Shown here in pieces: positions 1 through 12,311 of a DNA stretch of 64,000 nucleotides. The stretch is from the NCBI GenBank assembly GCA_000499405.2, contig HG738138.1, forward strand, positions 22,330,824-22,394,823, in the 5' to 3' direction. Numbering within the stretch: the stretch's first letter is position 1; the number at the start of each line of letters is the position of its first letter. The stretch comes from Onchocerca volvulus. Its lineage: Eukaryota; Nematoda; Chromadorea; Rhabditida; Onchocercidae. The notes under the pieces were generated by a model that did no database searches, was not told the DNA's origin, and saw only the letters and a program-made list of their open reading frames with translations. A program made the position numbers and the translations under genes.

Positions 1-3000
1 TGAGGACTTTTAAGAACAGAATGGCTATTTGCGAAAAAAATAAATTTTCCAGAAATTAATGGTTATTCTAAAGACTCTTCTGTGTAATATTTCTATTATG
101 GAATTCTGTGCAACTGTTATTTGCCATTTACGACACATTTAATATATTCAATACTTTCAAATTTGGACTGAATGAATCATTAGAACAGATGAATTTGATC
201 ATTAAAAATCAGTATTAAGCGACAAAATAAAATTGTCTAAAATTATTTTAAAATTCGAAAAATTGGCTATGGAAAGTGTGACTGATTATGATTCTTATAT
301 TCTTACTGATTCCTATTTCTCATTGGAACACTCAATCAAAGTGTCATGAAATCAAGAAACCTTAGCAAATTATTGCAATTAATTAAAAAAAAAAAAAAAA
401 GAAAAAGAGACAGATGAAAGAATTACTTTGATGAAATATATGTAAAGTGGAAAGATCATCATCAATAATGGAAGATAAGCAAATTCTACTCTTTTTTTTT
501 TGAATCATTCGATTTTGCTGTCTTTTAAAAAAAAGCATAAGTTGAAGAAAGTTTTTCTGATTTTGTATCTTTAAAAAATTGTTAGAATGTTCAATTCTGG
601 AAGATATGCGAAATTATGCATGAATACAATTATTTGCTGCCAAAAAAATCATTCTTTTTTTAAATTTTCGAAAATCTTGTCACTTCCCTGCTTCCTTTGA
701 ACTTTTGCAGGAATTTGGAAATTTCTCGAGAAACAGTGAAATTTGTAACGAAAGACTCTTGCAGTATTTTATTAAATTTAAATGTATATTTAGAAAAAGT
801 GATTAAAATCAGCTGGGAAACGACATTTTAATTTACGAGACTTACACTTTATGATTAAATTTATTGATAGATGACAATTAGTTATCGTGAAAATTATTTT
901 CTTCTGGCGAGAAAAAGGAACATTGAAAAGCAAAGTGAAGTTTATACACCCCAAATTTTAATTAATACGAAATGCATAAAACATAAAAATTAGTTGCTAG
1001 TAAATTAATTTTTATGGAAAATTATTCATAAGAAGATTCTTGAAATCATTTGATTTAAAAAAGTAAAATGAAAAATTCAAAATAAAAAAAAAAAAAATTT
1101 CAGATTGAGCGTTCTTTCATTTGTATATTGATGATATAACGGAAATGCCAGTGAATTGGAATAAATGATGACAAAAGATAATTTCTTGGATTCATCCTGG
1201 AATTATTGTTCCCAGCATACAATTTCGTTTCGAATCAAGATGGTAATAAGGCTCAGCATTAAAGAGATTCAATGTCAAATTAAGAATGGAACTGATGAAA
1301 TATTGGGATCAGAGATCGTCATTTCATTTAGCATGCAAATTTATTAAGATTATAAGCAATGACTGCAACACAACATTTTATCTGACATGCAGTTGGCAAA
1401 GCTTTCGAAAACTAAGCAGTAATTTAATTTAAGACAGAACTATTGATTCGCACATGAACAAATATTTTATTCATGGCTGAGCAATTACAACAATCCATTT
1501 GTAGGCGTTTGTTTATGAAAACTAAAAGTCGATTTTCGCAGAATTTTTCTCCTTTTCGTTATCAACATTTCCAATCAAATCAAAATATCACAATGAATGC
1601 ATCAACAATTTGTTCTTCTTGTGTATCCTGTGAGCAAAATCATGTACTTTTCTTTTTTTATTATTTTAAAAGCATTGTCAAAGCTGCATAAAACTTCCAA
1701 AGAAATGAAAACATTTTGAAAATTGTCGTTGACAGTAACAGACAATTTACTCAACAAAAGGAAGTTTCATCGATAAGTTGAAAGATAAAATTCAAAATCC
1801 CCCAACAATTTATCTTTTTTAATACACAATTTATAATTTTGTTTTAGTGCAATTCCCTATGAGAAATGAAAGTCTTTTATTGTGATGAATCAGACTTAAA
1901 TTTATTAATAATAATGAAGAAACAATCCACTCATAATATTGCTCATAAGTTAAGTTCAAACTCAATAAACAGAGTCTCAGATTTCCAACTTTTACATAAT
2001 TTCGAAAAACATTTATATAATTTGTGTAAAAAATCGGAAGAAATTAGTGGTTCGGAAAGCATTGATTTGATTCAATATATCAAAGGCAAAGAATTGAATT
2101 TTTCGAGATTTCTTTGACGAAAAACAATTTAAAAAATAAAAAATCTCCGTAATTACGAATAATATTACATACTAATTAAGTATGTTGATTGCTGTTACCG
2201 AAATGTACATTATGAGAATATATTCGACAGCAAGTTTGCTAAGTTAGAATTAAGTTTGCTAATTCGGAATTCAATTCTTTCTCCTTCTTTTCAAAAGTTA
2301 GCAAACAAAAAGTAGCAGCCATATTTCATTCGTAATAAACTTTCATCCTTAACTAAACAAAACAATTTCCCAACATTAGCAATCATTGAATTTAAAAACT
2401 ATTCAATACTTACTAAAAAAAGAAAACTATCGAAAAAATATATTTGCATTGAATCACTCCGTGAAATCGATAGTCTCGAATGAAACTTATAAACAATGAA
2501 CAGAAACCGGTATCAGCTAGAAAATTAATAATTATTTCAATAACAGTTGCAATGATCATGGCACAGCCTAGCAGCAATGTTACTATTCTCATCTTCAATA
2601 ATATATTTAATAAAATTATCGATTAGGAATAGCGATTGTCGCAATTAATTGAAGAGAGGAAAGCAAAATTTCAGAACAATTTCAAGAGGATATGAGAATT
2701 GCTCATTCATTTTTGAATGAGCTCATCATAACTCTACAATTACCTATTTTCTTTTTCTTTTAACTGAACAAATAATTCATACATAACTATGTTATCTGCA
2801 AGAATATTTTGCTTAGCGAAATTTCACATCGAAATTTTTGAATGATTAAGTCAAATTCTTGGGGTTAACTCGAAAAAAAAAAAGAGAAGAATAGAAAGGC
2901 AATGATGAGAAGGATGAATTAATTAATGGAATACCTGGCTATTTAAACTAGTATTCTATCATGTAGAAAACACCTTTACACAAATCTGTACACATCCAAC

Positions 3001-4915
3001 TATCGATTACTGTACACGTACACATGGAAGTGTACGATACTTGGATGTGTACATGACTTTTCCTGAACACATCCAAGTACTGTACACTTCCAAGTTTTGA
3101 TTTTTTTTCTTCAGGAGAACGAACGAACTGCAGAGATTCCGGAAGATATAAATGAAGTTTGAAGAGAAGAATCAGTGACATCTCAACAGAAGACAAAGGA
3201 AATGTTCTGATTTCTGATGTAATCTTGAAAAATCTTGATAGAATTATGTTGGACATGCAGTTTCAAGACTATTATGAGTCGGCCACATTTCCGCGTGGCC
3301 GTCTGCTCACTTATTTCTACCTGTCACCAGGTGTTGCACGTAAGAAAAAGTAGAAATGTTTGTGTGAAAGCACGCACCTATGCGAATGCAAAGTTGTTTC
3401 AAAGTTCGAAAGTAGTCGGTGGAGATTTAAAGCTGGTAATAGTGAACATTTACATTTTTATTTGTATAGATAATGACTAATTGAAACTAATTATTTGTTA
3501 TGCTTGGAAGCTTCTATGAAACTTTGAATCATTCCAGTAGAACTTTTGAATCATTCCAGTTTCCTTTCTATTGTTCTCTCAGTTCTGGTTTCCTGATTTA
3601 AACGAAATTTTTTTTTATTGACATATGTTTATTAAATCGAGAATAAATTATTCAGAAAGAAGACATCATCGAAATATTTCAAGAAGATATCATTTAATCT
3701 GATAAATTCTCCAAATTAGAATAAGTTATTTGATTGTGTGAAAAAAACACGTGTTTGATCGATTTTCTGAAAATAACAGTGAACAAATTCTATTTAACTT
3801 CAGTGTAAGAAGAAAAATAAAAAAAGAGAATATCATAAAAAGTAGAATTACTAATTTATAATTACTAGGCACTAATTTCTCACCTTCAAAATATAAAAGT
3901 ATTCTTTAGTATGAAATAGAAAAAAGAAAATCATTTACTGGCGGGGAATAAAAAAGCATAGAAGAAACTTCGATCGAAGTTTGGTGATTAAAAAAAAAAA
4001 AAGTAGCACTAAAAGTTTCGTATTAAATTGAAATACCTAACTGCCTGCAGCTCTAAGCGATTGTTGATCATTTGTGGAACTATCTTGAAATTTTTCAGAT
4101 CTTTTTCAATTTCAGAAATATTTAGATAAAATGGGAGAGAATCATTTAAATGTAAAAGAAAGAATGATCACAGGAATAAAATGTACTTTGAATGAATTAA
4201 CTTGCCAAATGTTGACAAACAATAAATAATACTGCGACACTTTAGTACTCCGATGCTTTGTGCAGGGATAGGCTGAATGAATGGAAGGTGGAAGGTCATG
4301 AACGAATGAAAGGTCATCCTTTTGAATACATCTTAGCCCACAGTCGTTGTTACATTTCAATGTTTGTCACATTTTATTCATCGCTATCTGTCACATGAAA
4401 CTATCGTTTCAAATAGCTTATTTACAGTATCAAATTGCTCGATTGAATGAAATTGTTATACGAAAGATCCAAAATCTTCTTTGACAACAATTCTGAATGC
4501 CAATATTATGATCATTTCAAAGTGTAATCGAAATTTCGTAATAGATTCGGAAACTTTCACATCCGATAAAAGTTATGCATTGAAAATCATTTTAATTTGA
4601 TTTTTTCAACAAATCTTGTTATTCTCTTCAAGAAGTGTTATTTTCGTTATTCTTTTTTGAGAAAAAGAGAGCGAAATGCACCAAATTTCATTAAAAAAAA
4701 TAAAATAAACATAATTTATATCAACATAATAATAGTATTTGCAACGAATGTTTGGATTATTACCAATAATTAACTAACTACCACTATTTAATTTCATCTT
4801 GGAGCAAAACGTCTGCAGAATTTTTTCGGAATTGAATTCGATGAAATTCAAAGATTCCTTCAAATCGATCTGTGAATACATCGGGAGATTGAATCATGAT
4901 TATTACCGATTACAG
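1..4915. other. Intergenic, no gene recognised
   Basis: AT-rich sequence with many A and T homopolymer runs. Several short open frames exist (for example 1165-1347 and 1866-2117 on the plus strand), but none has flanking splice sites, a recognisable motif or a plausible composition. The only structured element seen is the hairpin at 3025-3092. A short direct repeat (AACTTTTGAATCATTCCAGT-like) occurs twice near 3523-3560. Confidence 0.5.
3025..3092. repeat. 26-bp inverted repeat (hairpin)
   Basis: The arm at 3025-3050 (TGGAAGTGTAC...) is the reverse complement of 3067-3092 except for two adjacent mismatches, with a 16-nt loop. A third, diverged copy of the ACACATCCA/TGTACAC block lies just upstream at about 2990-3020. 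This is far more stable than chance structure in the surrounding AT-rich sequence. It could be a small foldback element or a structured-RNA source; no gene context identifies it. Confidence 0.75.
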
Positions 4916-7900
4916 TTATTCATTTTCCGATTCCACATCAACCAAATAATATATATTCAACGTGTGCAACCATGCATGTTCGTTACTGAACCAAATTTGA
5001 TATGTGCCACTTTTATCGCACTTAATTTCATCTTTAATTGGTACTATCGTTGGTCCAGGCATTTTCTGAAATTTCATATAGCAATTTTAAATAGGAATTT
5101 CTTGTATTTTACTTTTCAATTTAATCTTAAATCTTGAAATGTTCAACAAATTTTTTCAATTTTTGTTGGAAAGAAACAGACTGCAAAGAAAGTGCATGCA
5201 TGAAAAATATTCTTAAATAATGGAATTCAAATTTAACTATATGAGAGATTACAAAATACTTTATCTTACAGTACTTAAGATTGATTATAAAAGGATTATG
5301 AAGTGACAAAATAATTGGAAAGTATTACAAATTAATTATAAATTACAAATAAAAGCCCAGTCCGAGTTAACTGATAACGAATTCTATGCATAAATTTTCA
5401 AACTATTTTGTTTAATTTAATAAGTGAAGCATTCAGAAAGTTTTAAAAATTTGATAATTTGTGCAAAAATGCATATCGCATAATTATTATCGCAGCATAA
5501 ATGCTTCAAGCAAATACGCTCATCTCAATTCAGCAAAATTATCATGATTATTTTCATCGAATTTCAAACGATACTTGCATTATACTCACCGTTAATATAG
5601 GATAAATATTGATTGGTGAGTTTGAATCTTCACGAGACTGATCTTCGACATAAAGAATGCTGAATGCAAAATATCCGTCAGTATGAAAGCGCCATCTTAT
5701 TATTGAACCCTAAAAATCTAATTAATTTAATAGAATTATTGGAAAGGTCACAGTTTCTTTTACATTCTTAATATGCCAGCATACCTATACATATTACTAT
5801 CTTTCTGAATATTCTCAGTTTTAGTTTAAATTTTCACATTATTTAAATTTAAAATGTCAGAAGTTTACCTTTTTAACATTCACATCAATGGTACCCGTTT
5901 TTCCAGCACCAATTGACAGTACTTTACTCCTCTCATCCATTTCTTTTTTATAATGCTGTCGTGGATCAAGTGGTTGAGCAAGTTCTAATTTTGCTTTGAA
6001 TACCTGCAGTTTTTTAAAAAATACAAATTTATTGCTTTTCTAATTTTGCTAGAATTTATGCTAATTATAGGAATGAAATCTCACAAATATATTTCTTACT
6101 AATAATTCTGTTTATAAGATAATAATTAGGTAAAGTGATAATTAAATATGACACTGTGAGTGAGCAAATGGTTAAGTTAATATTAAAAAAAAAAAAAATG
6201 CATCAGCGGATTATCAATAAATGTCATGATAAGATAGTTTATTGTATCTACCTTTATTTTGTCATCATTCCAAAATACTGGCAGCACTTCCGGAACAGCA
6301 AGATTTTGAATTTCGGTTTTCCAATTTGATCCAAATATTGAAACCTTCCGACGAGTTGGTTCTGGTAGTAGTGGTTTTACGATTGTCCTGAAAAATGAGC
6401 AAATGAATCCATGAGGAAAGAAAAAAGAAAAATCATATAATCGAATGATAGATCACATAGAATCTGCCATTAAGGAACTAATTAGCAGGAAAAGAGCGAC
6501 AATCAATCAAACGACACTAAGTGACAAGTTAGTGATAAGTGATAAGCAATCAAATGATATTTACCAGATGGTAGCCATAAATGATGGTACATTGACAAGC
6601 ACAAATTTATGGATCATCTCTACGTAATGTTCGCTCATAAATGCTGACATATTAGCCAACGGGCCGGTCAGTAAAGTTAGCAAACGTTTGTCAAATTTTA
6701 AATCTGTCAAATCCATTATATACAAGATGGAAGCCTGTTGACCTGTAATTAACAAAAAGTTCAAGTTTTAGTTGGTAACTATCTCAGCCGTTCAGTTTAC
6801 TAATTGGCCCAAGTAGTTTGATTATTAATTATACTTAACAATAAAGTTAACTGTCGTTTAGTAATACTGATTATATTTTTTATTCATTGAATTTCAATAA
6901 CAATTTAAATTCATTTCATTTTAGAATAAATAATTAAATATTCATTTTGATTGAAGAAGCCGTTAAACAGTTCAGCCTGAAAAATATTCAAAAAATTTAA
7001 TTAAAATCAAATTTTTTGAATGCATTTTTTACCGGTTTTTTCTTCCATTTCCATTATTTGACGAAGAAACAATTCGAGATCATGCGTTCGGGCTAACATA
7101 ATTTCACTTGACGAGAACGTTTGTATCATTCCCCAATAATCGTTTCGTCCAGTTTGCTCGATATTAACAATAATATTTGGAGTTTTTATTGCCGGACCAG
7201 TTAAACCGGCCTAAATTGTGGAATTTCGTAAAGGCAAAACCGATAGCCACAAGTCTAAATATGCCAGAACTCAAATTTCGGAAAAGACTCAGCTAATTAG
7301 CTAACTATTACTTCAGTTCCATCTGAATTAAATAATTCAATTTTGAATTTAGCAGCACATTAATGAATAAAATATTCTACGGGATTAATGCGTGAAAGTA
7401 CCTTCCAGTAAGTATGCAACGGATGATTGCGGGGTTTGCTTGCCAAATTATCCAAATCCCATGAATTTCGAAGAAGGAAATGATTTTTCAATTTCGGTAT
7501 TATAACATCAAAATTGTAATTATGACCTTGAAGCCATCGTAATAAGTTGAAATCGGTATCATAATATGGAGTAAGCTGAACATTTCATTGTTATTGAAAG
7601 TAATATAAAAACTTTTGAGATTTCAATAAATTCCATACAATTTCTCATCTAAATGCATATTTTGCTATAGTGCAAATAAAGACAATTTCGTCGATTAAAT
7701 GAAATTAAATTAGAATTTTGAATTAAATCAGATTAAATTAGAAAATTAATTTATTAAATTTCCGAAGCATTTTGTCATCTATCCGAAGAACTGAAAAATT
7801 TACGATCACAGCTGAAAATGTTTCATCAGTGATGCTTGAAATGTTGTCCAACTAATCAGCATCAATATTAATCTAAACTTAAATTCAAATAACTATATAG

Positions 7901-8056
7901 AGACTCAAGTACATCAATAATGGAATTCATTCCTATGCAGAAATGATAATCCTTATCAATATTACTAATATTCTTTTATTGTACCTTGTCTTTAATACCT
8001 TTTCGTAATTTTTCAATGGCTTCTTTATCTTTTTTCGATATAATACAAGGAGGCAT
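4916..8056 (-). CDS. CRAL-TRIO and GOLD domain protein (SEC14-like lipid transfer)
   Basis: Eight exons on the minus strand: 8056-7985, 7575-7402, 7210-7033, 6742-6565, 6387-6252, 6003-5869, 5709-5590 and 5065-4916. They join in frame to 380 aa. The start ATG lies 7 nt after a TTGCAG acceptor, typical of spliced-leader trans-splicing. Residues about 1-80 are the CRAL-TRIO N-terminal helical region (DTDFNLLRWLQGH). About 85-246 is the lipid-binding CRAL-TRIO fold, with its conserved strand VLVNVPSF and the closing IVKPLLPEPTRRKV...SNW. About 275-378 is a GOLD beta-sandwich (IIRWRFHTDGYFAFSI, then the C-terminal ISF-like strands). Family members bind phosphoinositides or other hydrophobic ligands and move them between membranes. 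The architecture matches the nematode ctg (CRAL-TRIO/GOLD) group and vertebrate SEC14L proteins; ligand and orthology are not decided. Confidence 0.93.
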
Positions 8057-11000
8057 TCCGAATCTGCAATACATATTTGGCTTAACAAATAAATGTCAAA
8101 AAGCTAGAAAGCAAAATATTACTTGCATCGGTCTTCTTACTTATTTAATGATTGCCGAAATAGACATGAATCTTTTACCGATTAACTTAAATCAGTTTAC
8201 ATAATTGATTCATTGATTATATCGATTGAAATCTTGTAGTTATTTGAAAAATTTGCAAAGTTATTCAGCTAAAGCGGATAATGAACACTTTGCGTGATCT
8301 AAGCATTTTTGAACAAGAATTTTTAAATTGTAAGAAAAATAAAATAAATTAAAATGTTTGTTTACATGACAAATAGAAATCTTATATGAAATTTTCATTG
8401 TGAGAAAAGTAATGGAAAAGAAAGGATGTTTTTCAATGGAAGAAGAAATTTTTCTTCTCTGATTTCAATGAAAGAAATGATGAAAAGGAAGCGAAGAAAT
8501 AGTTCCACATAGGGTGAATTCGGGGAAATCACATCAAATTTGAGGTAAATATTTGTATATAGCGTTAGATTAATGTTTCATTGATGTCACCATGAGATAA
8601 ATGTCACTCCCAGCTTTTACGATGAAATAAATCAGAAAAGATGACACATTCAGAGAATCTTTCATAATTTGGAGACAATAACATCAATTTGTCAAAGATG
8701 AATTACAATGCGACAGATTATTTTCTGTTACAAATATCTGAAAGTTACTAACTTCATCGTTTCCTCCTTTACGAAGATTATAAATTTCCATTCTAAAAAC
8801 TTCAACCATTAATTTCAATAAACAATAGAAGACTTATTAAACCAGCTGAGGGATCAACAATTGAACAAGTCGTTCTTATCAGTGTTATCAACAGAGTAGA
8901 TATTATTGTGTGTAATTCACTGCTTCATATACCTTATTTCTTTGGTGTCCTTTAGAAGGAATTTTTGTTGTTTTTCATGAAAAAGTGTAGATAAAAAGAT
9001 ATAGCCAATGTTACTAAACTGTTAATTTGATCCTTAATATTTTTGTTTTAGATTTTATTTTAAATTATCTACAATAATTATTCTCGATGATGAGGCTCCT
9101 TATGCTACGAATTTTTTGATATATTGATTAGGAGACAAGAAGATATAACGGATTGGCAGAAACATTAATTTGGGTCACTACTTTTTGCAAAAATTATTGT
9201 TGATGAATCAAGACATGGAAAAATCTAAAATAGAAACTAACAACCAAATTGACGATTTCTCTTCCTTTCATTTTTCGTTTAATGTTACAAGCATTTATTA
9301 GAGAATATCCATTGTTATTTTTCCTTTGTTGCTCGTAGAGAAGAATACTGTTCAACTGAATTAAAAGTCTTCTTTATTCAAAAAAAACAACAATTTTTTC
9401 TTTTTTAATCATGAAAAAAATCAAAAGTATAAGGCAATAAATTACACTCAATCACGATCATTCTATTGATAACACTGATAAGAACGATTAGTTCAGCAAC
9501 TAGTTCGTCGGATGAGTTTATTATTGCTTATTGAAATTAAATTACTTGTTTTAAGCTTTTAGAATGAAGATTTATGTTCATCGTAAAGAATGAAATGATA
9601 AAGTAATTTTTTATAGGGTGGAATACCATTCTTTGGCTGAATTAACAATTAATTAGATTTGTAAATAAAAGTGGAAAGATTATGAAAAATTGTAAAAATA
9701 CAAAAGTTTATTCAATAATTCCTTTGTATAAATAATTGGAAACATTTGAAAAGAGAAATGAAACGAAATGAATGAAAAGTTGTGATTGGAAGAGAAAATA
9801 TGTGACAGAGGAGAGTACAATGCTCTCCGATAAGAGAAAAGCCTCAGGGCAAATTGTTCGTCTATCCGTTAATATGTGTTATTCTGATTTAATTCACTCC
9901 TATGCCCTTATTAATACTGCGAATATTTTCATCATGTTTACGTCAAATTCTCGGACTTGTAATTTGAATCTTTTTGAAGTTTAACATTTGGCGAGGATAA
10001 AAACTAAGCTTTTACTTAATTTCAATCTTATTCACTTCATAATCATGCCTAATTTTGATATAAAAATTCCTATAAAATCGATATATAATTATATAGAATG
10101 AAATCTGTAAATAGAATGGAATTTGTTTTTTTGTGTTCTAATCTTCCACTAAGATTAAAAAATTGAAAAAAAAAAAATTATTTTTGTTCAAGTAGGAAAA
10201 ATTGCATATTTTGAAAAAAGTAGTTTATTAGAGATGAACGAAAGGCAAAATGACGAAGCATGCTCGATTTGCTCCAATTTTCCAAATATTGAAAAACCGG
10301 TCTCATATTTCGTTGATCGATCGTCATTTTGTCAGTTGATAAAATATAGCAGATAAGTTGGATTCAAGGATTATCACATATTTTGGAATCATTTTTGAAA
10401 TGAATAAAAGTGATTGATTTGTCGCGAAAAAAAAAAAAGGAAAAAACCATGTTGTTCAATTATTTTTAGCATGAATAGGTACTATAATTTTTAAGCAAGC
10501 AATTAAACTGATATTAATACTGACTTTCCAAATTCAGAGTCTAAATTAATAAAAAATAATGATATTGCTGAATATCGATAAAGAGAGTGTAAACAAAACT
10601 ATTAACGATACTTTTGCTAAAGTAAAAATCATTCCCAATCGTTTTATTTCTAAAAAAGTTTCAAATCACTCGTTGACTGGAAAAATATCACCTTCTTCTG
10701 AAAACAATTACTTGAAATGAAACAATTTATTGACATCGGTACTCATTAAACAAGTCTGAACACAAGTAGAAGGAATCACAAATATTCAACACCAATAAAT
10801 TTAAACCCTATTTTGAAGCAAGTTTTTCAACAAGTTCATTCACTGCCATGAAACGCGAAAGATCATCCGATGTTGAATGTTTGTGAATTTTATCAATGAA
10901 TCAGTTATCTGCAAAGCTGATTCACAGTACAGAAAAGTTAATTGTATTTTGAAAATCTTCGTTAAGAGAAACTTCATTCAATTGAAATTTGTAATTTTCT

Positions 11001-12311
11001 TGCAAATTTCAGTTGAATAAACTTTTTCGAACGATACGAGCAAATGTTTTCCAATGATATGAATGGTGACCTTCGAAGGTCAAAAAAAAAAAATTAAAAT
11101 TGGAATATTTTTTCGAACATCTTTTTTCCAATGGATTTTAAATTTAATAAGTCGTTAAATTCTTCTAAAAAATCTTTTTGGATTTTCAAAACTTAAACTA
11201 TTTGTCGAATATAATATAAAAAATAAAAAACTATTAATCGAATATAAAAAAAAGTATTTTCGTTCGTTCAAAATTTTTTTTTTTCGTTCAAAATTTTAAG
11301 TTTTTTTTTTTGTAAGTTTCAAATATTCGCGCTAATCATAATCTTTCCAGATGTTTTGCATGATTTTAATAATTATATGGCATTTACCCAATAAATAAAG
11401 CTATGAAGCGATTAGTTATAATTATTCACACTCATTTGATTTAGAGAAATATTTTTTTCCAAAGTTTGAACTTTGACCTCGAAATATTTGATCTTGATGT
11501 CTAGTGAATATACCTCAACAGCTGACATGTTCAGATTATTTCATTATTTTTTAAACTAATAAACTCTGTACTTAACATCCTTCAAAAAAATAAGAAATCT
11601 TCAATTCGTTTTTATTTTCCTACTTTTTCTGTCGTTTGATCGTTTGAATCATTCTCACTGTTCATATCATAATCTGTCAAAGCAGTAAATCTTGTAAAGA
11701 TATCGGAGGACAGCTTCTGTGAAATAGGTTGAATAAGTTTGTTGTAGTATTTCATTCAAAATTATCTGCCAAATGATTATGTCATCAGATAAGTTTTAAT
11801 TTTGGAATAAAACTTGTGGAGTGATTGAAAAGATAATTTTGATAAAAGTTGTTAATTCATTGACTTTCATGTCCACTAACAATAAGCAGTTTTTTTTTTA
11901 ATTCATTTTCCTTCACTGGTAATTGGCTCTTTGAAACAATTTTATTAGGTAAAAGCCAGATGAAGTCAAGTGTTGATAGCAAAATGCTAGGCAGTTCGTT
12001 CTGTTGAGGATTTTTTTTATTATTTCATACTTGTTATAATGATTTAGTGAAAACAAAAAGTTCCGAAAAGAATGACAAACGTTGACACCTCATATTTATG
12101 TTTTAAAGCGATCTTTAACCTTCTTATAAAGAATCAGTAAACAACTTATTAAGCATGGTTGGTATGGCAATAATTTGGTAGGAATTGTTGGAAAAATGAC
12201 AACCAAGTTTTGTTTAGAACAAAAGTTTCAAAATGAATATACAAGGAAAGAACTTGAAATGGATAGAACTTGCTGACTTTCTCTATTTACAAAATTCATA
12301 TGCAAAAAATA
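8057..12311. other. Intergenic, foldback repeat but no gene
   Basis: About 4.3 kb without a supported gene. It holds the inverted repeat listed at 8830-9545 and A/T homopolymer runs. The longest open frame (9772-9984, plus) has no splice context or recognisable motif. Confidence 0.5.
8830..9545. repeat. Long imperfect inverted repeat (foldback element)
   Basis: A 22-nt sequence at 8870-8891 (TCGTTCTTATCAGTGTTATC...) is found exactly, in reverse complement, at 9466-9487. Weaker similarity continues on both sides of each core. Inward it runs through TGTAATTCACTGC against TGTAATTTATTGC, and outward through TAAAC...GAAC. The arms are therefore roughly 70-100 bp, separated by about 0.55 kb. No open frame for a transposase is visible between them. 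A MITE-like or foldback relic is the simplest reading. Confidence 0.65.

Noticed and set aside
1866..2117. 83-codon plus-strand frame
   Set aside because: Fair composition, but no adjacent acceptor, donor or recognisable motif; not enough to call a gene.
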